DNA of 64,000 bases from Nonomuraea sp. NBC_00507 (GTDB lineage Bacteria; Actinomycetota; Actinomycetes; Streptosporangiales; Streptosporangiaceae). The notes under the pieces are model-generated. The model worked only from the letters and a program-made list of their open reading frames with translations. It did not search any database and was not told where the DNA came from. The stretch lies in the NCBI RefSeq assembly GCF_036013525.1, contig NZ_CP107853.1, positions 6,448,001 to 6,512,000 on the forward strand. The letters run 5' to 3'. This document shows positions 44,359 through 53,077 of the stretch, piece by piece. The position numbers were made by a program, and so were the translations under genes. Every line of letters begins with the position of its first letter. The first letter of the stretch is position 1.

Positions 44359-45281
44359 GACGAGCCCTCCGCGCGCTTGCGGAACAGCCGCAGCTGTGCC
44401 AGGGAGACGATGACGATGATGGCGAACAGGATGTACGACACGGCCGAGGCGTAACCGATGCGGTAACCGGTGAAGCCCATGTCGTAGGCGTACTCGATGA
44501 TCGGCCTGGTGGAGTCCTCGGGCCCGCCGCCGGTCATGAGGTAGATCTGGTCGAAGACCTTCAACGACGCGAGCAGCTGCAGCACCACGATCAGCGCGGT
44601 CGTGCGGCCGAGCAGCGGCAGCGTGATCGAGCGCATCTTGTCCCAGGCGGAGGCGCCGTCGATGGCGGCCGCCTCGTACAGGTGCTGGGGGATGGACTGC
44701 AAGGCGGCCAGGTAGAGCAGGAAGTTGAAGCCGACCGTCCACCAGACCGTGGTCAGCACCACCGAGAACATGGAGGTCGACGGGTCGGTCAGCCAGGTGA
44801 ACTCGGTGCCGAGCGTGCCGTTGATCAGGCCGTAGTCGGGCGGGTAGATCATCTGCAGCCAGAGGATCGACACCACGGCCGACGGCAGCAGGAACGGCCC
44901 GAAGAACGACAGCCGCCAGAGCCACTGCACGAACCGCAGATGGTGCACCAGCAACGCGAACCCGAGACCGAGCAGCACCAGCGGGACCGTGCTCAGCACG
45001 GTGAAGACCACCGTGTTCCAGAGCGAGCGCCACATGCGCGGGTCGGCGAACGCCTCGGCGTAGTTGTCGAACCCGACGAGGGTGTCGTTGGTGCCGGCGA
45101 TGTTGACGCTCGACATGCTCATCCGCAGGCCCTGCACGGTCGGCCAGACCAGGAAGGCCACGTAGATGAGCAGGAAGGGCGCGACGAACAGCAACCCGTG
45201 CTGGGTCCAGCTGCGCCGGACCTTGGCCTCGGTGGCGGCAGGGGTGGCGGCGGCGGGGGCGGCGACGGTGGTGGTCATCAT
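44355..45281 (-). CDS. ABC sugar permease, MalF type (arabinose divergon)
   Basis: A 308-residue permease with six membrane helices after an Ala/Thr-rich cytoplasmic N-terminus (TTTVAAPAAATPAATEA). The EAA loop YEAAAIDGASAWDKMRSITLPLL is near residue 205. The start overlaps the binding-protein stop and the stop overlaps the next start, so all three are translationally coupled. No ATPase gene is in the unit. Confidence 0.92.
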   Translation of the reverse strand: MMTTTVAAPAAATPAATEAKVRRSWTQHGLLFVAPFLLIYVAFLVWPTVQGLRMSMSSVNIAGTNDTLVGFDNYAEAFADPRMWRSLWNTVVFTVLSTVPLVLLGLGFALLVHHLRFVQWLWRLSFFGPFLLPSAVVSILWLQMIYPPDYGLINGTLGTEFTWLTDPSTSMFSVVLTTVWWTVGFNFLLYLAALQSIPQHLYEAAAIDGASAWDKMRSITLPLLGRTTALIVVLQLLASLKVFDQIYLMTGGGPEDSTRPIIEYAYDMGFTGYRIGYASAVSYILFAIIVIVSLAQLRLFRKRAEGSS

Positions 45282-46609
45282 CGCTCCTGGTCGGGGAAGG
45301 GGTTCGGGGCCGACAGGAGCCGGTTCAGCGAGGCCTTGGCCGCGGCCAGGCCATCTTCCGGCGTGCGTTCAGCGCTGATCACCGGGGAGAACGCCTCCCC
45401 GAACTCGATCCACATCCGCGACGCCGACCCGGTGAACCACACCTGGGGATCGAGCGCGACCTCGGTGATGACGGAGCGGTACTCCGACTGGGGCTGCAGC
45501 GCGAGGTAGTCGGGCTCCTCCAGGGCGGGCAGGTACGCGGGCACGTGCCCGGCGACCGCCCAGTCGGCGCTGTTCTTGATGAGGTAGGCGATGAAGCGGT
45601 AGGTGGCCCGCTCGACCTCGGGATCGCGGAAGCGCTGGTGCGGCAGGACGAACGCGTGGCAGTCGGCCTGCGCCGCGCCCGTGCCGAAGACGCTCGGGAA
45701 GCGGGTCATGCTGAACGGCGTCTTGCGTTCCTTGAGCCCGGTGGTCTCCCAGTCGCCGTTCCACAGGAAGGCCGACTGGCCGTTGGTGAAGCTGGCCACG
45801 GAGGCGCCGTAGTCGGTGCGCGGGTCGCACAGCCCTTCCTGGCCGAGCTGCGCCATGAGCCGCAGCGCCTGCAGCGCCTTCTGGTCGTCGATGGTGATCG
45901 TGACGCCGTCGTCCGCCAGCAGGGTGCCGCCGCTCTGCGCATAGAGCGAATACCACACCCGCCAGGGACCCACGGTGCCCAGGCCGAGCGCGTCGAAGAC
46001 CAGCGGCGGCTTGCCGCCCAGCGTCTCCTTGACCTTGCGCAGCATGGCCAGCAGCTCGTCCTGGTTGCGGGTGGGCAGGAGCTTGCCGTCCGAGCCGAGC
46101 AGTCCCGCCTTGCCGCAGATGTCGGTGTTGTAGTACAGCACCATCGGGTGGGCGTCGAACGGGATCGCGTACAACACGCCGTCGAGCTGGGCGCGTTCCC
46201 AGATGGGCGGGCTGAAGTCGGCGGCGCGCAGGCCGGCCTCCTCCAGCAGTTTCACGTTGATGGGGTCGAGGATGGCGCCGGCGCCGATCCCGGCCAGCCG
46301 GGCCAGGTGGAAGGTGGCCAGGTCGGGCGACCGCCCGCCGGAACCGGCCATGGCGATCTTGGTGTAATAAGGCTCGCCCCAGGCGAGCACGTTCTCTTCG
46401 ACGAAGATGTTCGGGTTGTCCTTGGCGAACGCCGAGACCATCTGGTTCATGATGATGCCGTCGCTCGCACCGAGGAAGTGCCAGTACTGGACGCGGGTCT
46501 GAGCGGAGCCGAGCCCTACCGGGATGGCGCATCCGGCGGCCGCGGCGCCGACCAGCGCCAAGCTGCCGCCGAGGAGGCTCCGGCGGGTGACTTTGGGGGG
46601 ATCTTGCAC
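45278..46609 (-). CDS. ABC sugar-binding lipoprotein, Tat-type signal (arabinose divergon)
   Basis: A 443-residue family 1 solute-binding protein. The N-terminus has a twin-arginine motif (TRRSLLGG) and lipobox (AAAAGC, lipid cysteine at about residue 27), so it is probably exported folded by Tat and lipidated. The mature domain shows TRVQYWHFLGASDGIIMNQM, YAIPFDAHPMVLYYNTD and the pocket-lining QSAFLWNGDWETTG. It is divergent from the GH51 arabinofuranosidase gene and shares LacI operators with it, so arabinose or arabino-oligosaccharides are the likely ligand (inference). Confidence 0.9.
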   Translation of the reverse strand: MQDPPKVTRRSLLGGSLALVGAAAAGCAIPVGLGSAQTRVQYWHFLGASDGIIMNQMVSAFAKDNPNIFVEENVLAWGEPYYTKIAMAGSGGRSPDLATFHLARLAGIGAGAILDPINVKLLEEAGLRAADFSPPIWERAQLDGVLYAIPFDAHPMVLYYNTDICGKAGLLGSDGKLLPTRNQDELLAMLRKVKETLGGKPPLVFDALGLGTVGPWRVWYSLYAQSGGTLLADDGVTITIDDQKALQALRLMAQLGQEGLCDPRTDYGASVASFTNGQSAFLWNGDWETTGLKERKTPFSMTRFPSVFGTGAAQADCHAFVLPHQRFRDPEVERATYRFIAYLIKNSADWAVAGHVPAYLPALEEPDYLALQPQSEYRSVITEVALDPQVWFTGSASRMWIEFGEAFSPVISAERTPEDGLAAAKASLNRLLSAPNPFPDQER

Positions 46610-46642
46610 GGTTGCCTCGATGTTTCGTCGGGGTTAACCGGA

Positions 46643-46670
46643 GTGTTAGCGGTAACAAGAAGGATGTCAA
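46643..46670 (-). promoter_or_regulatory. Promoter of the ABC transporter operon
   Basis: On the minus strand TTGACA (46665-46670) and TAACAC (46643-46648) are 16 bases apart. The -10 box lies inside the operator at 46644-46657. Confidence 0.6.
46644..46657. promoter_or_regulatory. LacI operator, ABC transporter side
   Basis: TGTTAGCGGTAACA, a 14-base inverted repeat (TGTTA/TAACA arms). Same element as at 46722-46735 and 49282-49295. It covers the -10 box of the transporter promoter. Confidence 0.75.
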
Positions 46671-46707
46671 GGCTTTGATCGCAACCCGTTTTCGTGATCG
46701 CACGACC

Positions 46708-46736
46708 TTGACCAGCCGTGCTGATAACGCTAACAA
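46708..46736 (+). promoter_or_regulatory. Promoter of the GH51 gene
   Basis: TTGACC (46708-46713) and TAACAA (46731-46736) with an exact 17-base spacer, 40 bases before the GTG start. The -10 box overlaps the operator at 46722-46735. Confidence 0.62.
46722..46735. promoter_or_regulatory. LacI operator, GH51 side
   Basis: TGATAACGCTAACA; its reverse complement TGTTAGCGTTATCA matches the site at 46644-46657 in 12 of 14 positions. It overlaps the -10 box of the GH51 promoter, which fits simple repression. Confidence 0.72.
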
Positions 46737-46775
46737 TCTGTGCGAAGTAACGCCCGCGAAACAGGAGCCACCTTC

Positions 46776-48266
46776 GTGCATCAGGCCCAGCTCACGATCG
46801 ATCCCGCGTTCAAAGTCGCTCCGGTGCGCCGGCGTACGTTCGGCACGTTCGTCGAGCACCTCGGGCGCTGCGTCTACACCGGCATCTACGAGCCGGGGCA
46901 CCCGACGGCCGACGAGGACGGCTTCCGCCGCGACGTGCTGGACCTGACCAGGGAGCTGGGAGTCTCCACGGTCCGCTACCCGGGCGGCAACTTCGTCTCC
47001 GGCTACCGGTGGGAGGACGGCATCGGGCCCAAGGACCAGCGCCCGCGCCGGCTCGACCTGGCCTGGCACAGCACCGAGACGAACGAGGTCGGCGTCGACG
47101 AGTTCGCGCGCTGGTGCCGCAAGGCCGGCGTCGAGCCGATGATGGCGATCAACCTCGGCACCCGCGGCATCGAGGCGGCGCTCGACCTGCTGGAATACTG
47201 CAACCACCCGTCCGGCACCGCGCTGTCCGACCTGCGTGCCGCCAATGGTGCCAAGGAGCCGCACGGCATCAGGATGTGGTGCCTGGGCAACGAGATGGAC
47301 GGCCCCTGGCAGACCGGGCACAAGACGGCCCGCGAGTACGGCAGGCTCGCCGCCGAGACCGCCCGCGCCATGCGCATGGTGGAGCGCGACCTGGAGCTGG
47401 TGGCCTGCGGCAGCTCCAGCTCCTCCATGCCGACCTTCGGCGCCTGGGAGGCCGAGGTGCTGGAGGAGACTTACGACCTGGTGGACTACATCTCCTGCCA
47501 CGCCTACTACGAGGAGAAGGACGGCGACCTCGGCAGCTTCCTGGCCTGCTCGACCAATATGGAGTACTTCATCCGCTCGGTCGTGGCCACCGCCGACCAC
47601 GTCGGCGCCCGGCTCAAGTCGCGCAAGCGCATCGACGTCTCCTTCGACGAGTGGAACGTCTGGTACCTGTCGCGCTTCCAGAACGCCGAGCCCCCCGCCG
47701 ACTGGCCGGTCGCGCCGCCGTTGCTGGAGGACCACTACCACCTGGCCGACGCGGTCGCGTTCGGCGGCCTGCTCATCACGCTGCTGCGCAACAGCGACCG
47801 GGTGACCGCCGCCTCGCTGGCGCAACTGGTGAACGTGATCGCGCCGATCATGACCGAGCCCGGTGGGCGGGCGTGGAAGCAGACCACGTTCCACCCGTTC
47901 GCGCAGGCGTCCAGGCTCGCGGCGGGCGATGTGCTGCGGATCGAGCCGGTGTCGCCGACGTACGAGACGGCCGAGTTCGGCGAGGTGCCGCTGCTGCACG
48001 CCGTGGCCACGCACTCCGCCGAGGGCACGACGGTGTTCGCGGTCAACCGCTCCACCGACGGGCCGCTGTCCCTGAAGATCGACGCGCGAGCCCTCGGCGG
48101 GAAGCGGATCATCGAGGCCACCACGCTGACGGACGCCGACGTCTACGCCCGCAACACGGCCGACGGCCCGGACCGCGTCACACCGAAGCCGAACGCGGAC
48201 GTCGAGCACGACCCGATGCGCGTCCTGCTGCCCCCGGTCTCCTGGAACGTGATCAGGATCGGCTAG
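46776..48266 (+). CDS. Alpha-L-arabinofuranosidase, GH51
   Basis: A 496-residue enzyme without a signal peptide, so intracellular. The GH51 acid/base is Glu173 in CLGNEMDG and the nucleophile is Glu292 in FDEWNVWY. The N-terminal TFVEHLGRCVYTGIYEPGH and YPGGNFVSGYRWEDGIG stretches are standard, as is the C-terminal beta-sandwich (VPLLHAVATHSAEGTTVFAVNRS). GTG 46776 is preferred because ACAGGAG sits at the right distance and the next residues match homologues. It removes arabinose from imported arabino-oligosaccharides. The 3' end overlaps the convergent lacI gene by 14 bases. Confidence 0.94.
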   Translation: MHQAQLTIDPAFKVAPVRRRTFGTFVEHLGRCVYTGIYEPGHPTADEDGFRRDVLDLTRELGVSTVRYPGGNFVSGYRWEDGIGPKDQRPRRLDLAWHSTETNEVGVDEFARWCRKAGVEPMMAINLGTRGIEAALDLLEYCNHPSGTALSDLRAANGAKEPHGIRMWCLGNEMDGPWQTGHKTAREYGRLAAETARAMRMVERDLELVACGSSSSSMPTFGAWEAEVLEETYDLVDYISCHAYYEEKDGDLGSFLACSTNMEYFIRSVVATADHVGARLKSRKRIDVSFDEWNVWYLSRFQNAEPPADWPVAPPLLEDHYHLADAVAFGGLLITLLRNSDRVTAASLAQLVNVIAPIMTEPGGRAWKQTTFHPFAQASRLAAGDVLRIEPVSPTYETAEFGEVPLLHAVATHSAEGTTVFAVNRSTDGPLSLKIDARALGGKRIIEATTLTDADVYARNTADGPDRVTPKPNADVEHDPMRVLLPPVSWNVIRIG

Positions 48267-49263
48267 CGGTGCTCTCGCGGACGATGAGCTCCGGCTCCAC
48301 CAGCCGGCGGGCGTCGGGCTCGGCGCCCGCCATCCGGTCCAGCAACATGTGGAAGGCGTGCCGGCCGACCTCCTGGAAGTCCTGCCGCACGGTCGTCAGC
48401 GGCGGCCAGAAGTAGGCGGCCTCGGGGATGTCGTCGAACCCGGCCACGCTCACGTCCTCGGGGACGCGCCGCCCCGCCTCCCGCAGCGCGCGCAGCACGC
48501 CGAGCGCCATCTGGTCGTTGGCCACGAACACGGCGGTGACCTCGGCGTTCCGGGCGAGGTCGCGGCCGAGCTGGTAGCCGGAGCGCGCACTCCAGTCGCC
48601 GCGCAGGATCTCGGGCACCGGCCGGTCGGCGGCTTCCAGCACGCCGCGCCAGCCCGCGATGCGGTCGTTGGCGTCGAGCCAGTCGGCCGGTCCCGCCACG
48701 TGCCAGACCGTCTCGTGGCCGAGGCTGAGCAGGTGCCTGGTCACGCGGGCGGCGCCGGCCCTCTGGTCCACCTTGGCGACCGGCACGGGGATGTCGTCGC
48801 CCGCGTCCACCGCGACCACCGGCATCTCGGGCGGCAGGTGGCGCAGGCCGTCGGCCGCCGACTCGTGCGGCGCCACGATGATGACGCCGTCGACCGCCTG
48901 GGCGCGCAGCCGCTGCACGCCTTCCTCCATCGACCTGCGGTTGAGCGAGCTCAGGCTGGCGATGCTGACGTTGTAGCCGGCGTGCCTGGCGGCCTGCTCG
49001 ATGCAGTAGAGCGTCGAGGCGGGGCCGTAGAGCGTGGTGTCGATGCTGACCACGCCGAGCACGCCGGAGCGGCCGGTGACGAGCTGGCGGGCGGCCTGGT
49101 TGGGCCGGTAGTCGAGCTCCTTGACGGCGGCCAGCACGCGGGCCCGTGTCTCGGCCCTGACCCGTTCGGGCGCGTTGAGCACACGCGAGACGGTCATCGT
49201 GGAAACGCCGGCGAGAACGGCCACGTCCACCAGCACCGCAGGCCTGCCGTCCCTGGATTTCAC
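48253..49263 (-). CDS. LacI-family repressor of the arabinose divergon
   Basis: A 336-residue repressor. HTH at residues 9-31 (VLVDVAVLAGVSTMTVSRVL), hinge (YRPNQAARQLVTG), sensor domain from VLGVVSIDTTLYGPASTLY through SVAGFDDIPEAAYFWPPLTTVRQDF to LVEPELIVREST. It faces the GH51 gene convergently. The operator 49282-49295 lies 19 bases before its ATG, and the same motif occurs twice in the GH51/transporter intergenic region, which ties the repressor to those genes and to itself. Confidence 0.92.
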   Translation of the reverse strand: MKSRDGRPAVLVDVAVLAGVSTMTVSRVLNAPERVRAETRARVLAAVKELDYRPNQAARQLVTGRSGVLGVVSIDTTLYGPASTLYCIEQAARHAGYNVSIASLSSLNRRSMEEGVQRLRAQAVDGVIIVAPHESAADGLRHLPPEMPVVAVDAGDDIPVPVAKVDQRAGAARVTRHLLSLGHETVWHVAGPADWLDANDRIAGWRGVLEAADRPVPEILRGDWSARSGYQLGRDLARNAEVTAVFVANDQMALGVLRALREAGRRVPEDVSVAGFDDIPEAAYFWPPLTTVRQDFQEVGRHAFHMLLDRMAGAEPDARRLVEPELIVRESTASRS

Positions 49264-49277
49264 CGCGGCTCACCCCC

Positions 49278-49910
49278 TTGGCGGTAACGCTAACAGGCCG
49301 AAGGGGCGAGCGCGCGATCATATTCGCCCGGTTTCTGCGCCCGGCGCTGGCGGTAACCGCCATCGCCCTGAGCGCGGTCGCGGTCTCCTCCACGCCGGCG
49401 TCGGCGGTGTCCCGCTCCTCCATCGTCTCCATAGCGGAGAACGAGCGCGACAACTCCTCACGCAACCACGAGTCGCCGATGGGCAGTGGCTGCAACTTCT
49501 ACACCGGCTACTTCCGCCCCTGGAAGCCCGCCGACGGCTGCCCGAGCTCCGACGGCGTCCAGTGGCGCGACAGCGACTGGTGCGCCGACTTCGTGAAGTA
49601 CGTGGCCAGAAGTACGGCACCTGGCACACCCGCGGCAGCGGCTACACGCCCCAGGCCGGGGACGCCGTTGTCTGCGCCCGCACCCAGAGCAACTCCTACT
49701 CCCGCTCCAACATCGACATCGTCGGCTACAGCGCCCCTGTCGGAGGGACGCGTGCCTCCTCGTACGAGGCTGACTTCGACGGCAACGGTGTCGGGGAGAT
49801 CTTCACGACGGCGGACGGCGCGTTGCACGTCTGGAACGGCAAGGGCGGCAACAGCTTCGGCAACGCCATCGAGATCGGCCCGGGCTGGGCTCCGTACGTC
49901 TGGCATCTCC
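49278..49910 (+). pseudogene. Decayed CHAP-domain peptidoglycan hydrolase with FG-GAP remnant
   Basis: Pieces of one secreted hydrolase are spread over two frames. Frame 3 has a signal peptide (LAVTAIALSAVAVSSTPASA) and the start of a CHAP domain with its catalytic cysteine (SDWCADFVKYV, near 49578). After about 49600 the reading continues in another frame with KYGTWHTRGSGYTPQAGDAVV, then jumps to SNSYSRSNIDIVGYSAPVG and an FG-GAP-like repeat (ADFDGNGVGEIFTTADGALHVWNGKGG), cut off near WAPY. The middle of the CHAP domain, including the region around its histidine, is missing, and the propeller is truncated. At least two deletions plus a frame change make it inactive. Confidence 0.75.
49282..49295. 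promoter_or_regulatory. LacI operator upstream of the arabinose repressor gene
   Basis: CGGTAACGCTAACA; its reverse complement TGTTAGCGTTACCG is the third copy of the TGTTAGCG motif. It lies 19 bases before the repressor ATG, so autoregulation is likely. Confidence 0.7.
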
Positions 49911-49916
49911 GAATCC

Positions 49917-49952
49917 AAGGACCCCGGGAGCGATCCCGGGATCCTTCTTTTT
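49917..49952 (+). terminator. Rho-independent terminator
   Basis: AAGGA and CCCGGGA pair with TCCCGGG and TCCTT around a GCGA loop (one C/A mismatch), followed by a run of five T bases. It probably ended the transcript of the decayed CHAP gene. Confidence 0.85.
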
Positions 49953-50025
49953 CGCGGACATACCGGCGACATACCGGCGATCTCTAGAATCGCCCCCGGG
50001 ATCGGCGATGCCTTTGGGAGTACCG

Positions 50026-53000
50026 ATGGAGATACGCCTCCTGGGTCCGATTGAGGTGTGGTGCGACGGGCGGCAGCTTGCCCTCGGGGGACGCAAGCCG
50101 CGAGCCTTGCTCGCCGCCCTGCTCCTCGACGCCGGACGGGCGGTCACCGTCGAGCGGCTGATGGAGGCGATCTGGCGGGACGACCCGCCGCAGACCGCCC
50201 GAGGCGTGCTCCACACCTACGTCGCCTCGCTGCGCAGGGCCTTCGAGAGCGCGGGCCGGCCGGGAATCATCGTCTCCCACCAGGTGGGATACACCGCCGA
50301 GATCCCTCCCGACGCCCTGGACAAGAACGTGTTCGAACGGCTCGTGAGCCAGGGACGGCGAGCCGCGCGCGAGGAGAGCCACCGCGAGGCCGGGGAGGCC
50401 TTCCGCGCGGCGCTGGCGCTGTGGCGGGGCCCGGCCCTGGGCGGGCTCGGCGACACCTACCTGAAGGCCGAGGCCGCCAGACTCGAGGAGGTACGGCTCG
50501 CCGTACTGGAGGAGCGGATCGCGGCCGATCTGGCGACGGGCGGCGGCGAGGGCCTGATCGACGAGCTGACCGAGCTGGTCGCGGCACATCCGGTCCGGGA
50601 GCGGCTGCGCCGCGACCTCATGGTCGTGCTCTACCGGGCCGGCCGCCAGGCGGACGCGCTGGCGGTCTACCAGCAGGGCCGGGTGGCGCTGATCGACGAA
50701 CTGGGCATCGAGCCGGGGCCCGAGCTGCGGCAGGCGCACGAGGCCATCCTGCGGTCGGACACCGCTCTTCTCGCCGGTGCGGCGACAGCCGTACCTCCCA
50801 GGCAGTTACCCTCGTCACTGCCCGACTTCACCGCCCGCGAGGACGAGCTCGGCGCCTTGTGCGACCGGCTCACCAGGCCGGACTCCACGCCGGTCTGCGT
50901 GATCTTCGGGCCGGGCGGTGTCGGCAAGTCGGCACTCGCTCTGCGCGCCGCACACGAAGTCGCGCGCTTCTACCCCGACGGTCAGCTGCATGTCGAGCTG
51001 CGCGGCACCAGCGAGGCGCCCGCCACCCCGCTGGAAGTCCTCGGCCGGCTGCTGCGGGAGCTGGAGCCCGGCGTCCCGCCGCCCGGCACCATGGAAGAGC
51101 GCGCCGCCCGCTACCGCACGCTGCTGGCCGGCCGGCGCGAGCTGGTCGTGCTGGAGGACGCCGCGACCGAGAGCCAGGTCCGGCCGCTGCTGCCAGGCGC
51201 CCCCGGCTGCGGGGTGATCGTCACCTCTCGCAACCGGCTCACCGGCCTGGCCGGGGTCACGGTGCTCGAACTCGGCCTGCTGCCTGACCAGGATGCGTTG
51301 CACCTCCTGGGGCAGATCACCGGCGCGGAGCGGATCGCCGCCGACCCGGACGCCGCACAGCGGGTCGTCCGGCAGTGCAGCGGCCTGCCACTCGCGCTGC
51401 GCATCGCGGGATCAAGGCTGGCCTCGCGCCGCCAGTGGTCAGTGGCACGCCTGGCCGACCGCCTGGCCGACGAGCAGCGCAGGCTCGACGAACTGGCCGT
51501 CGGGGACCAGGAGGTACGAGCCACCATCGCCCTCAGCTACAACCTCCTGTCATCCGAGGCCAGGACCGCGCTGCGCCGCCTGGGCCTGCTCGGCCTGCCG
51601 TACATCCCGGTGTGGGTGGCGGCGGCCGCCGCGGAGACCGGCCTGGACGAGGCAGAGCGGGTGCTGGAGCACCTCGTCGACGCCTCCCTCGCCACCGTCG
51701 TGGAGAACCGCTACCGGCTGCACGACCTGATCCGGCTGTTCGCCCGGGAGCGCGCCTACGAGGAGGAGCCGGCGCCAGAACGCACGGCGGTGGTGCGCCG
51801 CGTGCTCGGCGGGTGGCTGTGGCTCATCGAACGGCTCGGCGAAGCCGTACCCAACGGAGTCCCCGTACACCGCACCTCCCCGGATCTCGCGCGGCCGCTG
51901 GACCCGCAGGTGCTGCACGGGGCACTCGCCGACCCGCACGCCTGGCTGCGTGGGGAGGAGGAGACGCTCATCGTCGCCGTGGAGCTGGCGGCGGCGATGG
52001 ACCTCGACGACATCGCCGTCGAGCTGGCCGCCACACTGTGCTCCACGGCCCTCGAAGGCAGCCGGTACGTCTTCGACAACCCCTTCGCGGCATGGCACCG
52101 CACGCACGAGGCCGCCCTCGCCGTCGCCCGGCGCATGGACAACACCCTGGGCGAGGCGATCCTGCTCGCGGGACTCGGCCGCCTGTACTACGAGCGCGAC
52201 CACTTCGCCGAGTCCCGCGACTACCTCAGCCAGGCGCTGTCGCTGTTCCGCGCCGCGCAGGACACCAGAGGCGAGGCCGCCACGCTCGCCGCCCTCGGCG
52301 CCTCCTGCCGTGAGCAGGGATACCTGCCCGAGGCCCTGCACTTCCTGGAGCGGGCGAGCCGGCTGTGGAGCGACCTCGCCGACCCGGAGGCCCTCGCGCA
52401 CGTCAGGCGGCTGGCCGGCAGCGTCCACCTGGAGCGCGGCGACTACCCGGCCGCCTGGAGCGAGCTGACCTCGGCACTGTCGTTGTACCAGGACGTGGGC
52501 AGCCGCCGCGGGGAAGGACTGACCCTGCGCACCATGTCCCTCTACCACCGAGCGCGCGGCGAGCTGGCGGAGTCGCAGGAGCTGTGCGAGCGGGCGCTGG
52601 AGATCTTTCGCGAGCTGGGCGACAGGCTGATGGAGGCGTACGGCCTGTCCGCTCTGGCCAAGACCCAGGTACGGCTGCGCCAGTTCGACGCGGCGGGCCG
52701 CGCACTGGCGGAGGTCCTCCCGGTGACGCGCATGCTCAACGACCGCTGGGGCGAGGCGTGGACGCTGCGCACGCTCGGTGAGCTGGACCTGGCCGAGGGG
52801 CGGCTTTACCAGGCCAAGAGCCGCCTGGAGGAATCAATGGCGCTCTGGGGAACGCTGCGCGCCGCCCTGTCTCGCGCGCGCACCCTGCGCGACCTGGCCC
52901 AGGTGCACGAGGCACTCGGCGACGACGCCGCCGCGGCGACGGCCAGGGCGGAGGCGCTGGAGATCTTCCGGCTGCACGAGGCGCGGGAGTATCGCGAGCT

Positions 53001-53028
53001 CGGTGGAGAGGGATTACAGCGTTTTTGA
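50026..53028 (+). CDS. SARP/AfsR-type regulator (BTAD, NB-ARC, TPR)
   Basis: A 1000-residue regulator. Residues 1-95 form an OmpR-like winged helix (MEIRLLGPIEVWCDGRQLAL onward), 95-245 the bacterial transcriptional activation domain (EVRLAVLEERIAADLATGG, VYQQGRVALIDELGIEPG), 270-560 an NB-ARC ATPase with Walker A GPGGVGKSALAL near 295-306 and GLPLALRIAGSRLASR, and 680-990 TPR repeats. Proteins of this design (AfsR, and pathway regulators in antibiotic clusters) activate promoters when the ATPase/TPR part receives a signal. ATG 50026 has GGGAG seven bases upstream; ATG 50008 is less likely. No biosynthetic cluster lies in the window, so the target is unknown. Confidence 0.9.
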   Translation: MEIRLLGPIEVWCDGRQLALGGRKPRALLAALLLDAGRAVTVERLMEAIWRDDPPQTARGVLHTYVASLRRAFESAGRPGIIVSHQVGYTAEIPPDALDKNVFERLVSQGRRAAREESHREAGEAFRAALALWRGPALGGLGDTYLKAEAARLEEVRLAVLEERIAADLATGGGEGLIDELTELVAAHPVRERLRRDLMVVLYRAGRQADALAVYQQGRVALIDELGIEPGPELRQAHEAILRSDTALLAGAATAVPPRQLPSSLPDFTAREDELGALCDRLTRPDSTPVCVIFGPGGVGKSALALRAAHEVARFYPDGQLHVELRGTSEAPATPLEVLGRLLRELEPGVPPPGTMEERAARYRTLLAGRRELVVLEDAATESQVRPLLPGAPGCGVIVTSRNRLTGLAGVTVLELGLLPDQDALHLLGQITGAERIAADPDAAQRVVRQCSGLPLALRIAGSRLASRRQWSVARLADRLADEQRRLDELAVGDQEVRATIALSYNLLSSEARTALRRLGLLGLPYIPVWVAAAAAETGLDEAERVLEHLVDASLATVVENRYRLHDLIRLFARERAYEEEPAPERTAVVRRVLGGWLWLIERLGEAVPNGVPVHRTSPDLARPLDPQVLHGALADPHAWLRGEEETLIVAVELAAAMDLDDIAVELAATLCSTALEGSRYVFDNPFAAWHRTHEAALAVARRMDNTLGEAILLAGLGRLYYERDHFAESRDYLSQALSLFRAAQDTRGEAATLAALGASCREQGYLPEALHFLERASRLWSDLADPEALAHVRRLAGSVHLERGDYPAAWSELTSALSLYQDVGSRRGEGLTLRTMSLYHRARGELAESQELCERALEIFRELGDRLMEAYGLSALAKTQVRLRQFDAAGRALAEVLPVTRMLNDRWGEAWTLRTLGELDLAEGRLYQAKSRLEESMALWGTLRAALSRARTLRDLAQVHEALGDDAAAATARAEALEIFRLHEAREYRELGGEGLQRF

Positions 53029-53077
53029 AGCGGGCGGATGCATCATGAAGCCTCCCTGTCACCACCTGGAGGTCTCC

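Noticed and set aside
46740..48209. Antisense frame of up to 946 codons across the GH51 and binding-protein genes
   Set aside because: It crosses a regulatory region with clear promoters and two well-recognised genes; composition is that of a shadow.
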